Assembly (NCBI GenBank): GCA_030522415.1
Contig: CM060131.1
Coordinates: 12,509,703 to 12,573,702 of the forward strand
Direction: 5' to 3'
Length of the DNA stretch: 64,000 nt
Origin: Channallabes apus
Lineage: Eukaryota > Chordata > Actinopteri > Siluriformes > Clariidae
The position numbers and the translations under genes were made by a program. Position 1 is the first letter of the stretch. Every line of letters begins with the position of its first letter. The notes below the pieces were generated by a model. That model was not told the origin of the DNA. It did not search any database and was given only the letters and a program-made list of their open reading frames with translations. This document shows, piece after piece, positions 1-13,261 of the stretch.

Positions 1-193
1 CTCCACTGAGGCGCGCTGGCGAAACTGGAGCCTCCACTGAGGCCCGCTCACCTCCAGTTCAGTCCCCTGTTTTGACGTGGGGCAAGCTGATTATTCCTGG
101 TCAGCTTGCCCAGGTGTTATAGTCCCAGCCCCCCCCCAAAATTTTCTCCCGGGGGGGGCCCCTCTGCTATGCCTCTTGTATGGTCGAGCATTC
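1..193. other. GC-rich edge sequence next to an LTR, cut by the window
   Basis: The first 50 bases contain two near-copies of a unit reading CTCCACTGAGGC, so a short tandem repeat may continue off the left edge. Runs of C and G lie near 130-170. On the minus strand this is the sequence directly downstream of the LTR at 194-1185, so it may be the start of the internal region of that retroelement. No reading frame of note is visible. Confidence 0.35.
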
Positions 194-1185
194 TGTCACG
201 TTCTGCTATGGTGTTGGACTGTGGGCTTGGTGTTGAGGCATAGATGCGGAGGGGATGCAGTGAAACGCAAAGAGTCTTTAATAATCAAACAAACAAAAAG
301 CAAACATGAACATGAACCACGGAGGTTGGCTAAAAACATGGAGCATGCTAACAAACAAGAACTCAAAATACAAACAGACTCGGGATGACATGATCTAATA
401 CAGTACAGACATGGGGATACTAACTGGACGAGACAAGACATACTAAACAGCCTAGAGGACTAAACACAAGGGACTATGCATGCAAGGGATAAACAAACAC
501 AAGACAGGCTTGGCTAGGTCTATTGGCTGAGCTGCACATTAGCTGCTAAGCTAGCTCATAGCTAATCAGACTAATGGCTACACCAGCCAGTAGCCTGAGA
601 CACAAGGGAATGAACAGACAAGGTACACAGCAGACTAGGTATGAAACAGACTAAGAACTCTAAAGGTTAGTGGCTAAAGATGTTAGTACCTAAACAGACT
701 AAGAGCTAAGCAGACAATGAGACTAGACAGACACGAAGACTAGACAGACTAAGATCTAGACATGTTAGTATCACCCTCATTAGTATTGAAACAGACTACC
801 AGCTAAACATGCAATGGGGGTTACTTACACAAAAGGGTAAACACAAAAGGCTAATTCTCCTAGAGGCTAATCCTGCTAGGAGACACAGAGACAAAGAGAC
901 ATAAACTAAATCAAAGCAAATACAAACTTAACTTAAAATGCTCCTGAAACAAAAAGGCCAACCATACTGTTTAAACTAAAACAGAAAAGAACAAAACAAA
1001 ACCCACATAACAGAAATCAATGCTTGACCCAGCTTCCCAGAACAAACAGGTATTTATGCTTATACTAATTGCATCCTCGGTTCAGCTGGGCATCTGCGTC
1101 AGCTGACCGAGGTGCCTTCTGGGAAACTGGGTCTACAACAAAAACTACAAATTAAAACACTGCCCTCTAGTGGGCAACCCTCACA
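194..1185 (-). mobile_element. LTR of a Gypsy-like retrotransposon (solo or edge of an element)
   Basis: Read on the minus strand the block begins TGTGAGG and ends CGTGACA, the TG...CA form of retroviral-type LTRs, and is about 990 bp long. Inside, a TATA-like stretch (around 1045-1070) and an ATTAAA polyadenylation-like signal (near 280, followed by the last ~80 bp) are in the expected order for U3, R and U5. No matching 4-5 bp target duplication is seen at the two ends, so it is more likely one LTR of an element that continues left of the window than a clean solo LTR. It differs from the LTR at 41,413-41,783. A CTCF-like core sits at 1161-1176. Confidence 0.6.
1161..1176 (-). promoter_or_regulatory. 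CTCF-like motif inside the LTR
   Basis: The minus strand reads GCCCACTAGAGGGCAG, close to the vertebrate CTCF core CCASYAGRKGGCAS. This is a sequence match only. Confidence 0.4.
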
Positions 1186-4100
1186 GAGTTTTACAGGTAT
1201 TTATTTATTTAGTTTGTTTGTTTTACATGCCCAGACTAGGTTATAAGTGGCATCGATTTGTGCACGTTCGTAATTTTTAATAGAATTAGGATAAAATGAA
1301 AAGTATATTGTATGTGTAGCAAATGATTTTGATGATTTTGAAGTTAATGTTAAATTTGTTACCTCTACCCTTGCAGTATAGAACTCTCATGATCTTCAGC
1401 TCAGAGACTTTAGCGAAGTATAAAGTGTTCTGTGAAATGTGTTCATGAAATGTGTTCATGTAACATCACAAAGTTTCACTCCACATTTCACTCCACTGTT
1501 TCATTTTCATCTAATTTGTTTCAGTCTGCAGGTATCAACCATTTATCTGTTCCCAAAGTTTGCTACTTTCCACTAAAAAAAAAAACAAAACACTTGCATC
1601 TGTAAGTCTGCTTCATGACACCTACAGTACTGTAGTTTGTATTTTCTATTCACTAGTCACCTTTTCTCCCCATGTTTAAAGGCAAAAGTGGTTGATTTGA
1701 GGGGGTGTTCCAGACGCTATTGAAAAACTCCCGCTTTGACACTGTTACACGAGAAAAATCAAGGAACTATTGACATATCTTTGAATGGCATCTCTGAATA
1801 CAAGACTTTGACATTGATTTGAACATATTAACCCGGCACTTGTGCTAAACTTAGCTCTAGACTTTAAGACATCAAAACACTCTAAAAGTACACAAAAAGC
1901 AATCGAAGATTGGGTTTTTAATCTTTGACTAATGCATTTTAATTTTCATGTACTGTCTAACTATAGACCCTTTACAAACATTTACAATCCATCATTTTTT
2001 TTCTTCAAGTAACACAAACAATTAAAGTACCAAATGCAGGCAAAGAAGATTTTTTATTACTGTCTTTAGAATAAATAATGCCCTAAACAGGTACAGTATT
2101 ACAATACGGTAGAATGCAAAATATCACACACACTAGAAAGGGGTCAATGTTTATAACCTTATAAAACATTTCCATAACTCTAAAGGTAAATTTATATAAA
2201 TAAGCAATTTCACACCAGAGGGAGTGCTGTTGTACAGAATATCAGCATGGATGTGATGAGGTTATACTTAGACACAAACCTGCAGCCCAAGTGCTGAAGA
2301 TATCACAGAGGAGAATAATCCATGGAGGTGGTGGAAAGTCCTATGAAACTTCCACTTTAGAATATCAGGGTTTGGCAATTGAATCCTAAATAGTGTGAAA
2401 TAATAATCTTGTGTTCTAGGATGTACAATCCCTTGTTCTATACCTCAAATTGTACCCTTCATCATAAGTTAGAGAGGGATTTGGGAGTCAGCCTTGTAGT
2501 ACAAGCTGGTTGGTTTGGTAGCTCGTTTTGTAAGTTGTAAAGGTTTTGATTGAATTCAAAGGAATGACTTAGAAGTAATTACTAAGGAGACAAAGTGTTG
2601 GTTAAGAAGACAAAATTAATTAAAAAAAAAATGTTAGCGATATATATACAGTAGGCAAACGTTCCAGTGCTGTTATCACGGATTATCCCCAAAACTGTAA
2701 CCATCTACTGTATCATGATTCTGCTGTCTGGTCCCAAATCAGTCAACGGCAGTTACAGAGTTTAGTCTCCACAGGACCATGAACCACAGACTCGGTTTCC
2801 TAGCATTCCTTACTCACATTCATATTAATCTGTTTATTAACCATGCACACCTGTTCCCTATTACTACTCACCCTCTATAAGACCTTCAGTTCACACATTT
2901 GGTATGAAGTACAGTAATAGCTCAATCCCAAGCCACTGCTAAGCCTTATTAATGTCTCTTGAGTTTGTTCATAGTTTTGCCATTAATATTCAGCATGTAC
3001 AGTACATCACCTAAACTTTTATGTGCCTCTGACCATGGGACTGGCTTACACCTGGACTCATTAGCTTTCTCAGTTTCAATTAAATGCTTCTGTTGGTCAG
3101 ATTTAGGCTCAACAATGTTACAGTATGTGCTGCCCAAAAAAATGAGGTCAGTTCACCTGAATATACTGATTACTTATCAGATTTCTTCTTAGATTGTTTC
3201 TTCGCTGATTGCATGGGTATATTTCTAGATGACATCACCAAGATTCATTGGGCTCAAATTTGATCCTAGGAGCATAAGACATAATTTTCAGACCTTAACC
3301 ACATTAAGAATCATTAGGATGTGCTGGAGAAGACTTTATGCATCAATTTAACTCTTAAATTAACTCTCTTTAATCTTATCATCAAAACAACATCTTGGAT
3401 AGAAATTAATGAGATTGTGGACTGAAATAAATGTTGTAACATTGCATAAGCTTACATAAAGCTTAAATAAAAAGTATGTGTACTCGCCCACATATTTCTA
3501 AACTCCTATCCTTATACAGTTTAAACATGACTTAGACATTAAGATAACTGCGAAGTGCTATTAAAAGCCCAAGCCTGAATTAATAAGCAGAGAAGCAATA
3601 ACATTATTAGACTACAATGCTGTTAATCGATTCTTTGCTATCGATTTAATTAAGAACACTGCATGCTAAACAGAATCCATACAATCAAAAGGTCATTTGC
3701 CTGCTCATTGACTTAACAATAAATGTTGTCTCCTTGCAACAATGTTACTTTGTGATAAACTACAGACCATTAGCACAAATAGATACTCTGTGCTCACATT
3801 ATGGAATGTATGCATTATTCTGAAGACTCTAATTAAAAGAAACCATTTTTAACAATTTAGAAAACAATACCTATTTATTCCAATGAGATTAAAAGACTTA
3901 TTGAGCAGTTCTGGTATAATAAGGGAACATTCCAGAGTGCTCAAGTATGCAGATTAAAGGTCAGGATTTCATCTCAGAGATGTGTGTAATGCATGTGTTC
4001 TTCTCTACACCAATGTCAACACCAATGTCATCCCAGGATTTATTTCTACAGTATTTGAGAGAATAAATACATAACCTTTTCCTTGTGCCCCCAAGCACTG

Positions 4101-4445
4101 CACATTTTAGCACAAGCCAAACTTGACTATGAAGATGTCTTTATGCTCCTTTCCAAATTCTTCAGAAGCAATTAAATGATAATCCTTTTCCTCCCTAAAT
4201 GATGAAATGTCTATAACCCTCATTTCTTAACTAACAGCAGGAACCTGGCTCTTGACACAGAACTGGAACCAGAGGCATTTAAATTTAATCAGTCATTAAT
4301 ATTATTCCACACTAAAACAAGAAAGGTTTAAAAAGCTTTACAGATTCATCCTTGTAATCATAACAGTGATATATTTTACTTTATTTAAGGATCTGAATAA
4401 AAATAAATCTCTGTAGTCAAGCTAGGGGCCATGGTGATTATCATT
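1186..4445. other. AT-rich noncoding DNA, no gene seen
   Basis: No reading frame above about 80 codons and no recognisable repeat covers this stretch. Several TACAGTA/TACTGTA heptamers occur, for example the double form at 1623-1634. The part around 3,580-3,870 has the look of a vertebrate conserved noncoding element (homeodomain-, SOX- and RFX-like sites) but this cannot be tested here. Confidence 0.5.
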
Positions 4446-4590
4446 GTATTTATTCATTTTATGACTGGGGTAGGACCACTGGTCAACACTCACACGCGCA
4501 TTCACACACACTACGAGCAATTTGGGTATGCCAACTAGCCTAACCTGCATGGTTGGACTGAGGAAGGAAACGAACCCACGAAAACCCATG
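4446..4590 (-). repeat. Old, divergent V-SINE fragment
   Basis: Residual blocks match the body of the SINE seen elsewhere in this window: a CA-rich segment, a GCCAACTAGCCTAACCTGCAT block and a degraded copy of the conserved central part. Both ends are lost. Confidence 0.55.
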
Positions 4591-5564
4591 AAGCATATAT
4601 AGTTTTTGTATTATTATTATTATTAAAAAGTGTGTTTTTATTCCATATTTGTATAATTGTGTTTTCGATATGGCCAATATGTCCTAATATATTATATTCA
4701 TTTTAAATCCTAATTTCATTAGAATTATTTATCCTAATATTGTTTTAATATTTTAAAAAAAAAAGTCATGTGATCAATCACCTTACTCTTAATCCCTGGA
4801 CCTCCAGTTCTGAAAAAAAAAAATGGCAATGCGGTACAGAAACACAGATTCCAACACGGTGGCAAAATCCAGTGCCAAAATTTCCCCATTCATAACAAAT
4901 TTATCAGAGGTGATTTTTTAAATGCAGTTCTTGAGTTAAAATTGCATTAAGTCATAAAATTATGCGGTTAATTTGATTAACAGTACTGCAGATGATGTCT
5001 GCTACAGTATGTACCATTTTAGTTAATTAGCTAACATGAATCATTGTAGTTTAACTAACCATATGAAATATAGGAATTGACGTTGGATGAGGTTCAGGGT
5101 ATGTACAGTATAGTGGAGTTCAATAAAATGCAATGTAATGTTAGTGTATAAATTAGCCTTAGCCACTTTAATACTTTAGCTAAGTTAAAGCTAAGCTGGT
5201 TAGCGTGTGGCTACTGAGGTACAGTGAGTAGACCAACATAACAGCAAGTATGTTCCAACCAACATCTATGCTCTATTTGTTCTTCAGAATTGCCCTTTTA
5301 CAGACTCCTGATGGAGACAGGTCCTGTCAAGGTAGGTTTCAGTTTAGCTTTAAAAATGCTCTTCAGAAAACCTATGGGTGATGTCAGAGAGGCTTTGTTC
5401 ACTTTCATATGCAGTCTGAGGCACAATCTCCTAGCACAATAATAATGACATACCTGTATTGCATTGACTTTGATTCTTTTCAGTATGCATTTGTGTACTT
5501 TTTACATCAAACGTCCATTGGCATTAAAACCCTTGTCCATACAATAACTGTAAGTAAGTGCGTG
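4591..5564. other. AT-rich noncoding DNA
   Basis: No gene or well-supported repeat is visible. The stretch contains several TACAGTA heptamers (near 5,004 and 5,105). Confidence 0.4.
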
Positions 5565-5740
5565 GTGTAACGGGTTCGACCCATGTTGCACGGGCAGCAC
5601 CATAAAGCACAGACATGAGGCGAGGTCTTATGGGAAAAAGCGTAATTTATTTAGGAAAATGGGAAAGGAAAGGGTTAAAGGAGGGAGGGTGGAAAGAAAG
5701 GGAAGGGACATTGTGCATGTGCAGGTCTGGTGGGCAGTGC
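5565..5740. other. LTR-like or repeat edge beginning TGTAACGGG
   Basis: A sharp rise in GC and purine content begins at TGTAACGGGTTCG. On the minus strand the block would end CCCGTTACA, which resembles an LTR terminus. No partner end was found. The call is weak. Confidence 0.2.
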
Positions 5741-6072
5741 CCCGCTGGCATGCGGGCACAGGCTGGTGAGCGGTGTACAGCAGACAGAGGATGGAGCATG
5801 GATGTTGATTATACCAGTGGATTTTGATCCACTGTGAGAGTGAGAGACGAGCACTAAGACCCAGCAGGGGAGACGATTACCCACAATTCTGCAGCGCTAG
5901 AGAGAAAGAAACGTTGGCTCACTTGTGATCACGTGACGCTCGGCATCAAAACAAGAAGCGCATGCGTGATACATGATACTCGGTACTCATAAACCAAGAC
6001 TTATTACAAATTTTTGCTCATCTTGCGGAACACTCGCAAACCGCGTTACTCGTAATCCGAGGTTTCACTGTA
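5741..6072 (-). mobile_element. Terminal part of a pogo/Tigger-like MITE
   Basis: The minus strand starts TACAGTGAAACCTCGGATTA and continues with phrases such as TTACGAGTAACGCGG and TTGGTTTATGAGTACCGAG, which resemble the terminal repeats of pogo/Tigger-type MITEs that carry repeated 'TTACGAG' phrases. The opposite end is not identified, so the left limit is approximate. The element ends at a TA that is separated by only a short palindrome from the next transposon. Confidence 0.4.
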
Positions 6073-6092
6073 TATCCAATAAATTGGATATA
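6071..6092. repeat. Perfect 10 bp inverted repeat between two transposon ends
   Basis: TATATCCAAT, two A bases, then ATTGGATATA. It lies exactly between the CACTG end of the pogo-like MITE and the CAGTG end of the Tc1 element, including both flanking TA dinucleotides. Confidence 0.7.
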
Positions 6093-6171
6093 CAGTGGTG
6101 TGAAAAACTATTTGACCCCCTCCTGATTTCTTATTCTTTTGCATGTTTGTCACACAAAATGTTTCTGATCA

Positions 6172-7521
<1,350 letters not shown>

Positions 7522-8535
7522 TCAATTCAGTTTTATTTGTATAGCGCTTTTAACAATTGACATTGTCTCAAAACAGCTTTACACAATCAAAAGAATTATT
7601 TAAGTTTGTATGGAATGTGAATATGTATGAATCAAAATGTTCAGATATTCCCTGGCGAGCAAGCCCGAGGGCGACAGTGGCAAGGAAAAACTCCCTGAGA
7701 CGGTAATAGGAAGAAACCTTGAGAGGAACCAGACTCGACAGGGAACCCATCCTCATCTGGGTGAAACAGATAGCAGGAAATGATCTGCATTTATACAGTG
7801 TTAAGTGTTAGGTTCAGCTATAATAGTTGATGTTAATTGATGTTATAATACTTGATGTAAAATGGAGTCCAGTAGTTATTCGAGACTCAGATAGACTTGT
7901 AGAAAGTTCCAGTCCTGAACTATCGAATTGTCAAGTCCTCAGAGAAACAGCTGACCACACCAGTCGAGGCCAGAACCATCTTCTAAGTATAGAGAATCAT
8001 CCCCAGACACCAGACGCATCCTAAAGAGACACACGGGGCATCCATGCGATGAGACCTCCAACCAGAAATCGGGCACCAGGATGGATCAGACAGGTCCGGA
8101 GGGCAGAGGGAGTCTGGATCACTGGCAGCTCAGGAACCACATGTGTAGCTCGACAGAGAGAGAGAGAGAGAAAGAGTGAAAGGGGGAGACAGGGGGAGAG
8201 AGGAAAGAGAAAGAGGGGGAGGAAGAGAAGAGGAGGAGAGATTGCAATTAGGTATGGTCACAGTCACAATGTCTAATGTGAATGTATATTTACTGTAGAG
8301 TGCAAGCAGGGACTCCGGCAGGACTAACTATGACAGCATAACTAAAAGGGAGAGCCAGAAGGAAACACAAACATGAGGGCTCCCTGAGATGTAAAGCAAA
8401 CAATCACCTCACCGTCAACAAACCTGAGTGATCAAATGAGACTGAGGAAGACAGCATCTAAACATACCAGTTCACCATAATACTCTACGTCCATGAGTCC
8501 CCCAGATCTGCTCCTTTACCTTATGGCAAATCTAT

Positions 8536-11510
8536 TTATAAAAATGCTTGGCTAAATAAATAGGTTTTTAGCCTAGACTTAAACACTGAGACTGTGTCTG
8601 AGTCCCGAACACTATTTGGAAGACTATTCCATAATTTTGGGGCTTTGTAAGAAAAAGCTCTGCCCCCAGCTGTAGTTTTCATAATACGCGGTACTGATAA
8701 GCAGCCTGCATCCTTTGACCGAAGTAGGCGTGGCGGATCGTAAGACACTAGCAGTTCGCTCAGATACTGCGGCGCGAGACCATTTAATGCCTTATATGTC
8801 AAGAGTAGTATTTTAAAATCAATGCGAAATTTCACAGGGAGCCAATGCAGTGAAGATAGGATAGGGGTGATGTGCTCATATCTTCTGGTTCTAGTGAGGA
8901 CTCTCGCTGCTGCATTTTGGACTAGCTGAAGCTTGTTTATGCACCTAACTGAACAACCAGACAGTAAGGCATTACAATAGTCCAACCTAGAAGTGATAAA
9001 AGCATGAACTAGTTTTTCTGCATCATTTAGCGACAATATATTTCTTATTTTGGCGATATTTCTAAGGTGAAAGAATGCTATCCTGGTGATATTATCTACA
9101 TGAGCTTCAAATGAAAGGCTGGAATCTATAATCACGCCGAGGTCTTTTACTGTTGCACTTGACGGAACAGAAAGGCCATCTAAAGTTACGGTGTGATCTA
9201 AGATTTTACTTCTAGCTGTATGCGGTCCTATGACTAGAACTTCTGTCTTATCCGGATTAAGCAGAAGGAAGTTAATTAGCATCCAATTTCTTATGTCCTG
9301 AACACATTGCTCAACTTTAGTAAGATGGTTTTTCTCATCAGGTTTTGTTGAGACATATAACTGTGTGTCGTCAGCATAACAATGAAAACTAATACCATGC
9401 TTACGGATTATGTTGCCCAGAGGAAGCATGTAAAGGGAAAAAAGCAGTGGGCCTAAAACTGAACCCTGCGGAACGCCAAACTCCACTAGAGAACATGCAG
9501 AATAATCACCATTTAAGTCTACATACTGATAACGATCGGTCAAATAGGATCTGAGCCAGGAGAGGGTTGTACCCTTAATTCCTACTAAATTTTCTAATCT
9601 GTGAAGAAGAATAGCATGATCAATAGTGTCAAAAGCTGCACTGAGGTCGAGTAATACAAGCATAGTTACACAACCCTGATCAGAGGCCAATAGGAGGTCA
9701 TTTACTACTTTAACGAGTGCTGTTTCTGTGCTGTGATGAGGCCTAAATCCTGACTGATACAGTTCATGTATGCCATTTCTATGAACAGTAGATATGAGCA
9801 TAGCTGCTCCGCTACTATCTTTTCCAGAATCTTAGAGATAAAGGGGAGGTTTGATATTGGCCTGTAATTGGACAGCTGACAGGGGTCGAGGTCAGGTTTC
9901 TTAATTATTGGTTTAATAACTGCTACTTTAAAAGATTTTGGAACATAACCAATGCTGAGTGAGGAATTAATTATTCTCAACATCGGTTCTGTTATTACTG
10001 GTGCTATCTGTTTAAGAAAATGTGTCGGTATAGGATCTAATATACAGGTTGATGAATTTGCAGAAGAGATGAGTGAAATTAGTTCATTCTCTTCAAGAGG
10101 AGTAAAGTATTCTAGGTTTGAATCTGACATGGCTAGGTTAACATCAGTATCAATTACATTGTTTGGTTTCAAAGCCTCAATTTTATGCCTGATATTTACA
10201 ATTTTATTATTAAAAAAGTTCATGAAGTCCTCACTATTGCATGATGTTGTTGTTGAGATTTCTGTAGTGGTCTTATTTCTGGTTAATTTGGCTACGGTAT
10301 TAAATAAAAATCTAGGATTATTTTTATTTTCGTCTATAAGAGTGGAGAGATACGTTGATCTAGCTACACTAAGAGCTTTCCTATAGTTCAGGATGCTCTC
10401 TTTCCATGCTATTTGAAATACCAACAATTTAGTTTGACGCCATTTACGCTCTAATTTCCGAGCAGTCTGTTTTAAAGTGCGCGTGTGATCGTTATACCAG
10501 GGAGCGAGTTTCTTATCTCTAATAATTTTTCTTTTAGCTGGAGCTACATTATCTAAGGTACAACGAAGTGTCGACTCTAAATATTCAGTCGCCTGATCAA
10601 GTTCTGTGGGGTCAGACGGTGGCCTAATCGAAGTTGGTAACTCTGGGAGATTACTGATAAAACTCTGTGTGGTAGTTGATGTGAATGTACGTTTAATACG
10701 GTAGCGCGGTACTGTGCGTACATTATCACTGTGAGACACTTGAATGGAGACAAGATAGTGATCTGAGATAATTTCAGACAGTGGAATTGTGAACACATTT
10801 CTTATAGTTAATCCGAAGAATATTACTAAATCTAAAGTGTGACCTGCTTTATGAGTGGGTCCTACTACACACTGATTTACACCTACGGAGTCCAGTATGG
10901 ATATAAATGCTGTTCTCAGAGGGTCTTCTGGATTCTCAAAATGAATGTTAAAATCTCCAGCAATTAACACTTTGTCTACAGAAATGACCAGGTCTGAGAT
11001 GAAATCTGCAAATTCACTAAGAAATTCAGAATACGGCCCTGGAGGTCTGTAAATTATAATTAGTGGAATCGACTGAGCTGATTTAATATACTTAAATACA
11101 CTTATGTTACTATAGAGAATTTCAAATGAGTTAAATTTGTGTCGGTGTTTTTGTACGATAGACAGATTATCATTATGAATAACTGCGACGCCTCCTCCTC
11201 TACCAGTTAACCGAGGCTGGTGTATGTAGCTGTATCCAGGAGGACTAGCTTCATTTAGAGCTACATACTCGTCCTGTTTAACCCATGTTTCAGTTAAACA
11301 GAGTATATCAAACGCCTGATCTGTGATAATTTCATTAACAATAACTGCTTTTGATGTGAGAGATCTAATATTTAACAATCCTAGCTTCAGATCAGAGGTG
11401 CCGGCTGCGCATTCAGTATGATCGGAGTTTGTGGACTTTATGTTAATTAGATTATTGAAACAGACTTTCTCGGTCTTTCTACATTTTTGCTTAGATCGGG
11501 GAACAGACAC
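8536..11510 (-). pseudogene. LINE ORF2: AP endonuclease plus reverse transcriptase, one frameshift
   Basis: Two overlapping open frames make up one ORF2. The upstream one (11,510-9,705) carries the AP-type endonuclease: LLNIRSLTSK, LTETWV, GRGGGVAV, the catalytic AGDFNIHF and the SDHYLV end, then the RT entry [16 protein letters not shown]. The second (9,801-8,536) carries RT motif A ([13 protein letters not shown]), motif B ([16 protein letters not shown]), motif C (CYADDTQLY) and the family C-terminus ([31 protein letters not shown]). The frame changes between about 9,790 and 9,805, just before the [11 protein letters not shown] motif. The frame is open upstream of 11,510 without an obvious ATG, so the start is uncertain. 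The whole frame would give about 990 residues, normal for L2 ORF2. Motif content and the esterase ORF1 favour the L2 clade over CR1, RTE or L1. Confidence 0.9.
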
Positions 11511-11606
11511 AGTCTCAATAAGGTGAACCCTGAGTGACGACTCTATGCAGCTAGCAGACGGTTGGTTTAACCTGTCTGTCTGCTCCCTGGCCTGGGCTCT
11601 GGATTG

Positions 11607-12512
11607 TCACCGATTAACTAGACCTCTACTGAGACTATGAGCTATACTACAGGAAATGAGAGCAGCACCTTCCCGAGTGGGATGGACACCGTCCCGCCCT
11701 AACAGGCCAGCTTTGCCCTCAAAGGTCTTCCAATTGTCTATGTAGCCCACATTATTTTTGGAGCACCACCTGGACATCCAGCGGTTCAGCGACCATAACC
11801 TGCTGTAAGCTATGTCGCCACGTCTCATTGGGATGGGACCAGAGCATATTACTTCATCGGACATCGCCTTCGCTAATTTAAACACCTCTGTAAAGTTACT
11901 CTTACTAACCTCTGACTGACGAAGGCGTATATCGTTAGCTCCAGCATGTACCACTATCTTAGAGAACCTGTGCTGTCCTAGAGCCCTAAGATTACCTGCT
12001 ATGTCCGGTGCTCTGGCTCCCGGGATACACCTAACCACTGCCGCTGGCGCCCCTAAAGGTCTAGCTAATGTCACGTGTCTCAGTATAGAGTCTCCTATAA
12101 CCAGAGCTCTTTCAGGTTTCTCAGCGGGTGCAGCACTGAGGAGAGCAAACCTGTTGGACACGTGACGCGCAGAGGAGGTGTGCTCCGGTGGGCTAGCCTT
12201 AGCGTTAGCTATGGCTGAACGAGTATGCCGCCGAGTCGTCACCCACTCGCCCCGCTGTGAGGGCTCTAATGCCGGAGTCGGGGGCTGATTATCTCCGCCT
12301 GTGGCACCCAGACTGTCCGCTACAGGAATAACGCTGCTCTCACACTGTCTAACACTCTCTAAAGTCTGGATGCGCTCCTCTAACGCTGATATCTTCTCCG
12401 TCAGAGTGCTCACTAACACACACCTATCACAAATAAAATTATCACTAATGACGGAGGAAGACTGTCTAAACATCCTGCACTCTACACACTGAACAAGCTG
12501 AACGGTAGACAT
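11607..12512 (-). CDS. LINE ORF1 protein with zinc-binding N-terminus, coiled coil and SGNH esterase
   Basis: Open frame of 301 codons starting at an ATG 47 bp from the element's 5' end. Residues 9-31 hold four cysteines (C-X2-C-X15-C-X2-C), probably a small zinc-binding module. Residues about 32-58 form a leucine-rich coiled coil (LTEKISALEERIQTLESV). A low-complexity linker follows, then from about residue 133 an SGNH/GDSL-type esterase: ALVIGDSIL with the nucleophile Ser142, GANDI with Asn193, and the C-terminal RDGVHPT with Asp274 and His277. This architecture is known for ORF1 of CR1/L2 LINEs, where the protein is thought to bind RNA or membranes during retrotransposition. No stop or frameshift is seen in this copy, although ORF2 downstream is damaged. 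It is a mobile-element gene, not a host gene. Confidence 0.88.
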   Translation of the reverse strand: MSTVQLVQCVECRMFRQSSSVISDNFICDRCVLVSTLTEKISALEERIQTLESVRQCESSVIPVADSLGATGGDNQPPTPALEPSQRGEWVTTRRHTRSAIANAKASPPEHTSSARHVSNRFALLSAAPAEKPERALVIGDSILRHVTLARPLGAPAAVVRCIPGARAPDIAGNLRALGQHRFSKIVVHAGANDIRLRQSEVSKSNFTEVFKLAKAMSDEVICSGPIPMRRGDIAYSRLWSLNRWMSRWCSKNNVGYIDNWKTFEGKAGLLGRDGVHPTREGAALISCSIAHSLSRGLVNR

Positions 12513-13053
12513 TATAACGTACCTCTGTGTCGGAGTTTTTAGTTGTTTAGTTGAGGAAAACCAGTCTCTTTCTTATGGTGGAGTCGTGAACACTGACCTT
12601 AATTGAGGCAAGTGAGGCCTGCAGTTCTTTAGATGTTGTCCTGGGGTCTTTTGTGGCCTCTCGGATGAGTTGTCTCTGCGCTCTTGGGGTAATTTTGGTC
12701 GGCCGGCCACTCCTGGGAAGGTTCACCACTGTTCCATGTTTTTGCCATTTGTGGATAATGGCTCTCACTGTGGTTCACTGGAGTCCCAAAGCTTTAGAAA
12801 TGGCTTTATAACCTTTACCAGACTGATAGATCTCAATTACTTTTGTTCTCATTTGTTCCTGAATTTCTTTGGATCTTGGCATGATGTCTAGCTTTTGAGG
12901 TGCTTTTGGTCTACTTCTCTGTGTCAGGTAGCTCCTATTTAAGTGATTTCTTGATTGAAACAGGTGTGGCAGTAATCAGGCCTGGGGGTGACTATAGAAA
13001 TTGAACTCAGGTGTGATAAACCACAGTTAAGCTATTTTTTAACAAGGGGGCAA

Positions 13054-13259
13054 TCACTTTTTCACACAGGACCATGTAGATTTGGAGTTTTTTTTCTCCC
13101 TTAATAACGTAAACCTTCATTTAAAAACTGCATTTTGTGGTCAATTATGTTATCTTTGAGTAATAGTTAACGGTTTTTGATGATCAGAAACATTTAAGTG
13201 TGACAAACATGCAAAAGAATAAGAAATCAGGAAGGGGCAAATAGTTTTTCACACCACTG
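13054..13259. repeat. Right terminal inverted repeat of the Tc1 element
   Basis: Inverted partner of the left arm, ending CACCACTG before the TA at 13,260-13,261. This is the 5' side of the transposase gene. Confidence 0.85.
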
Positions 13260-13261
13260 TA

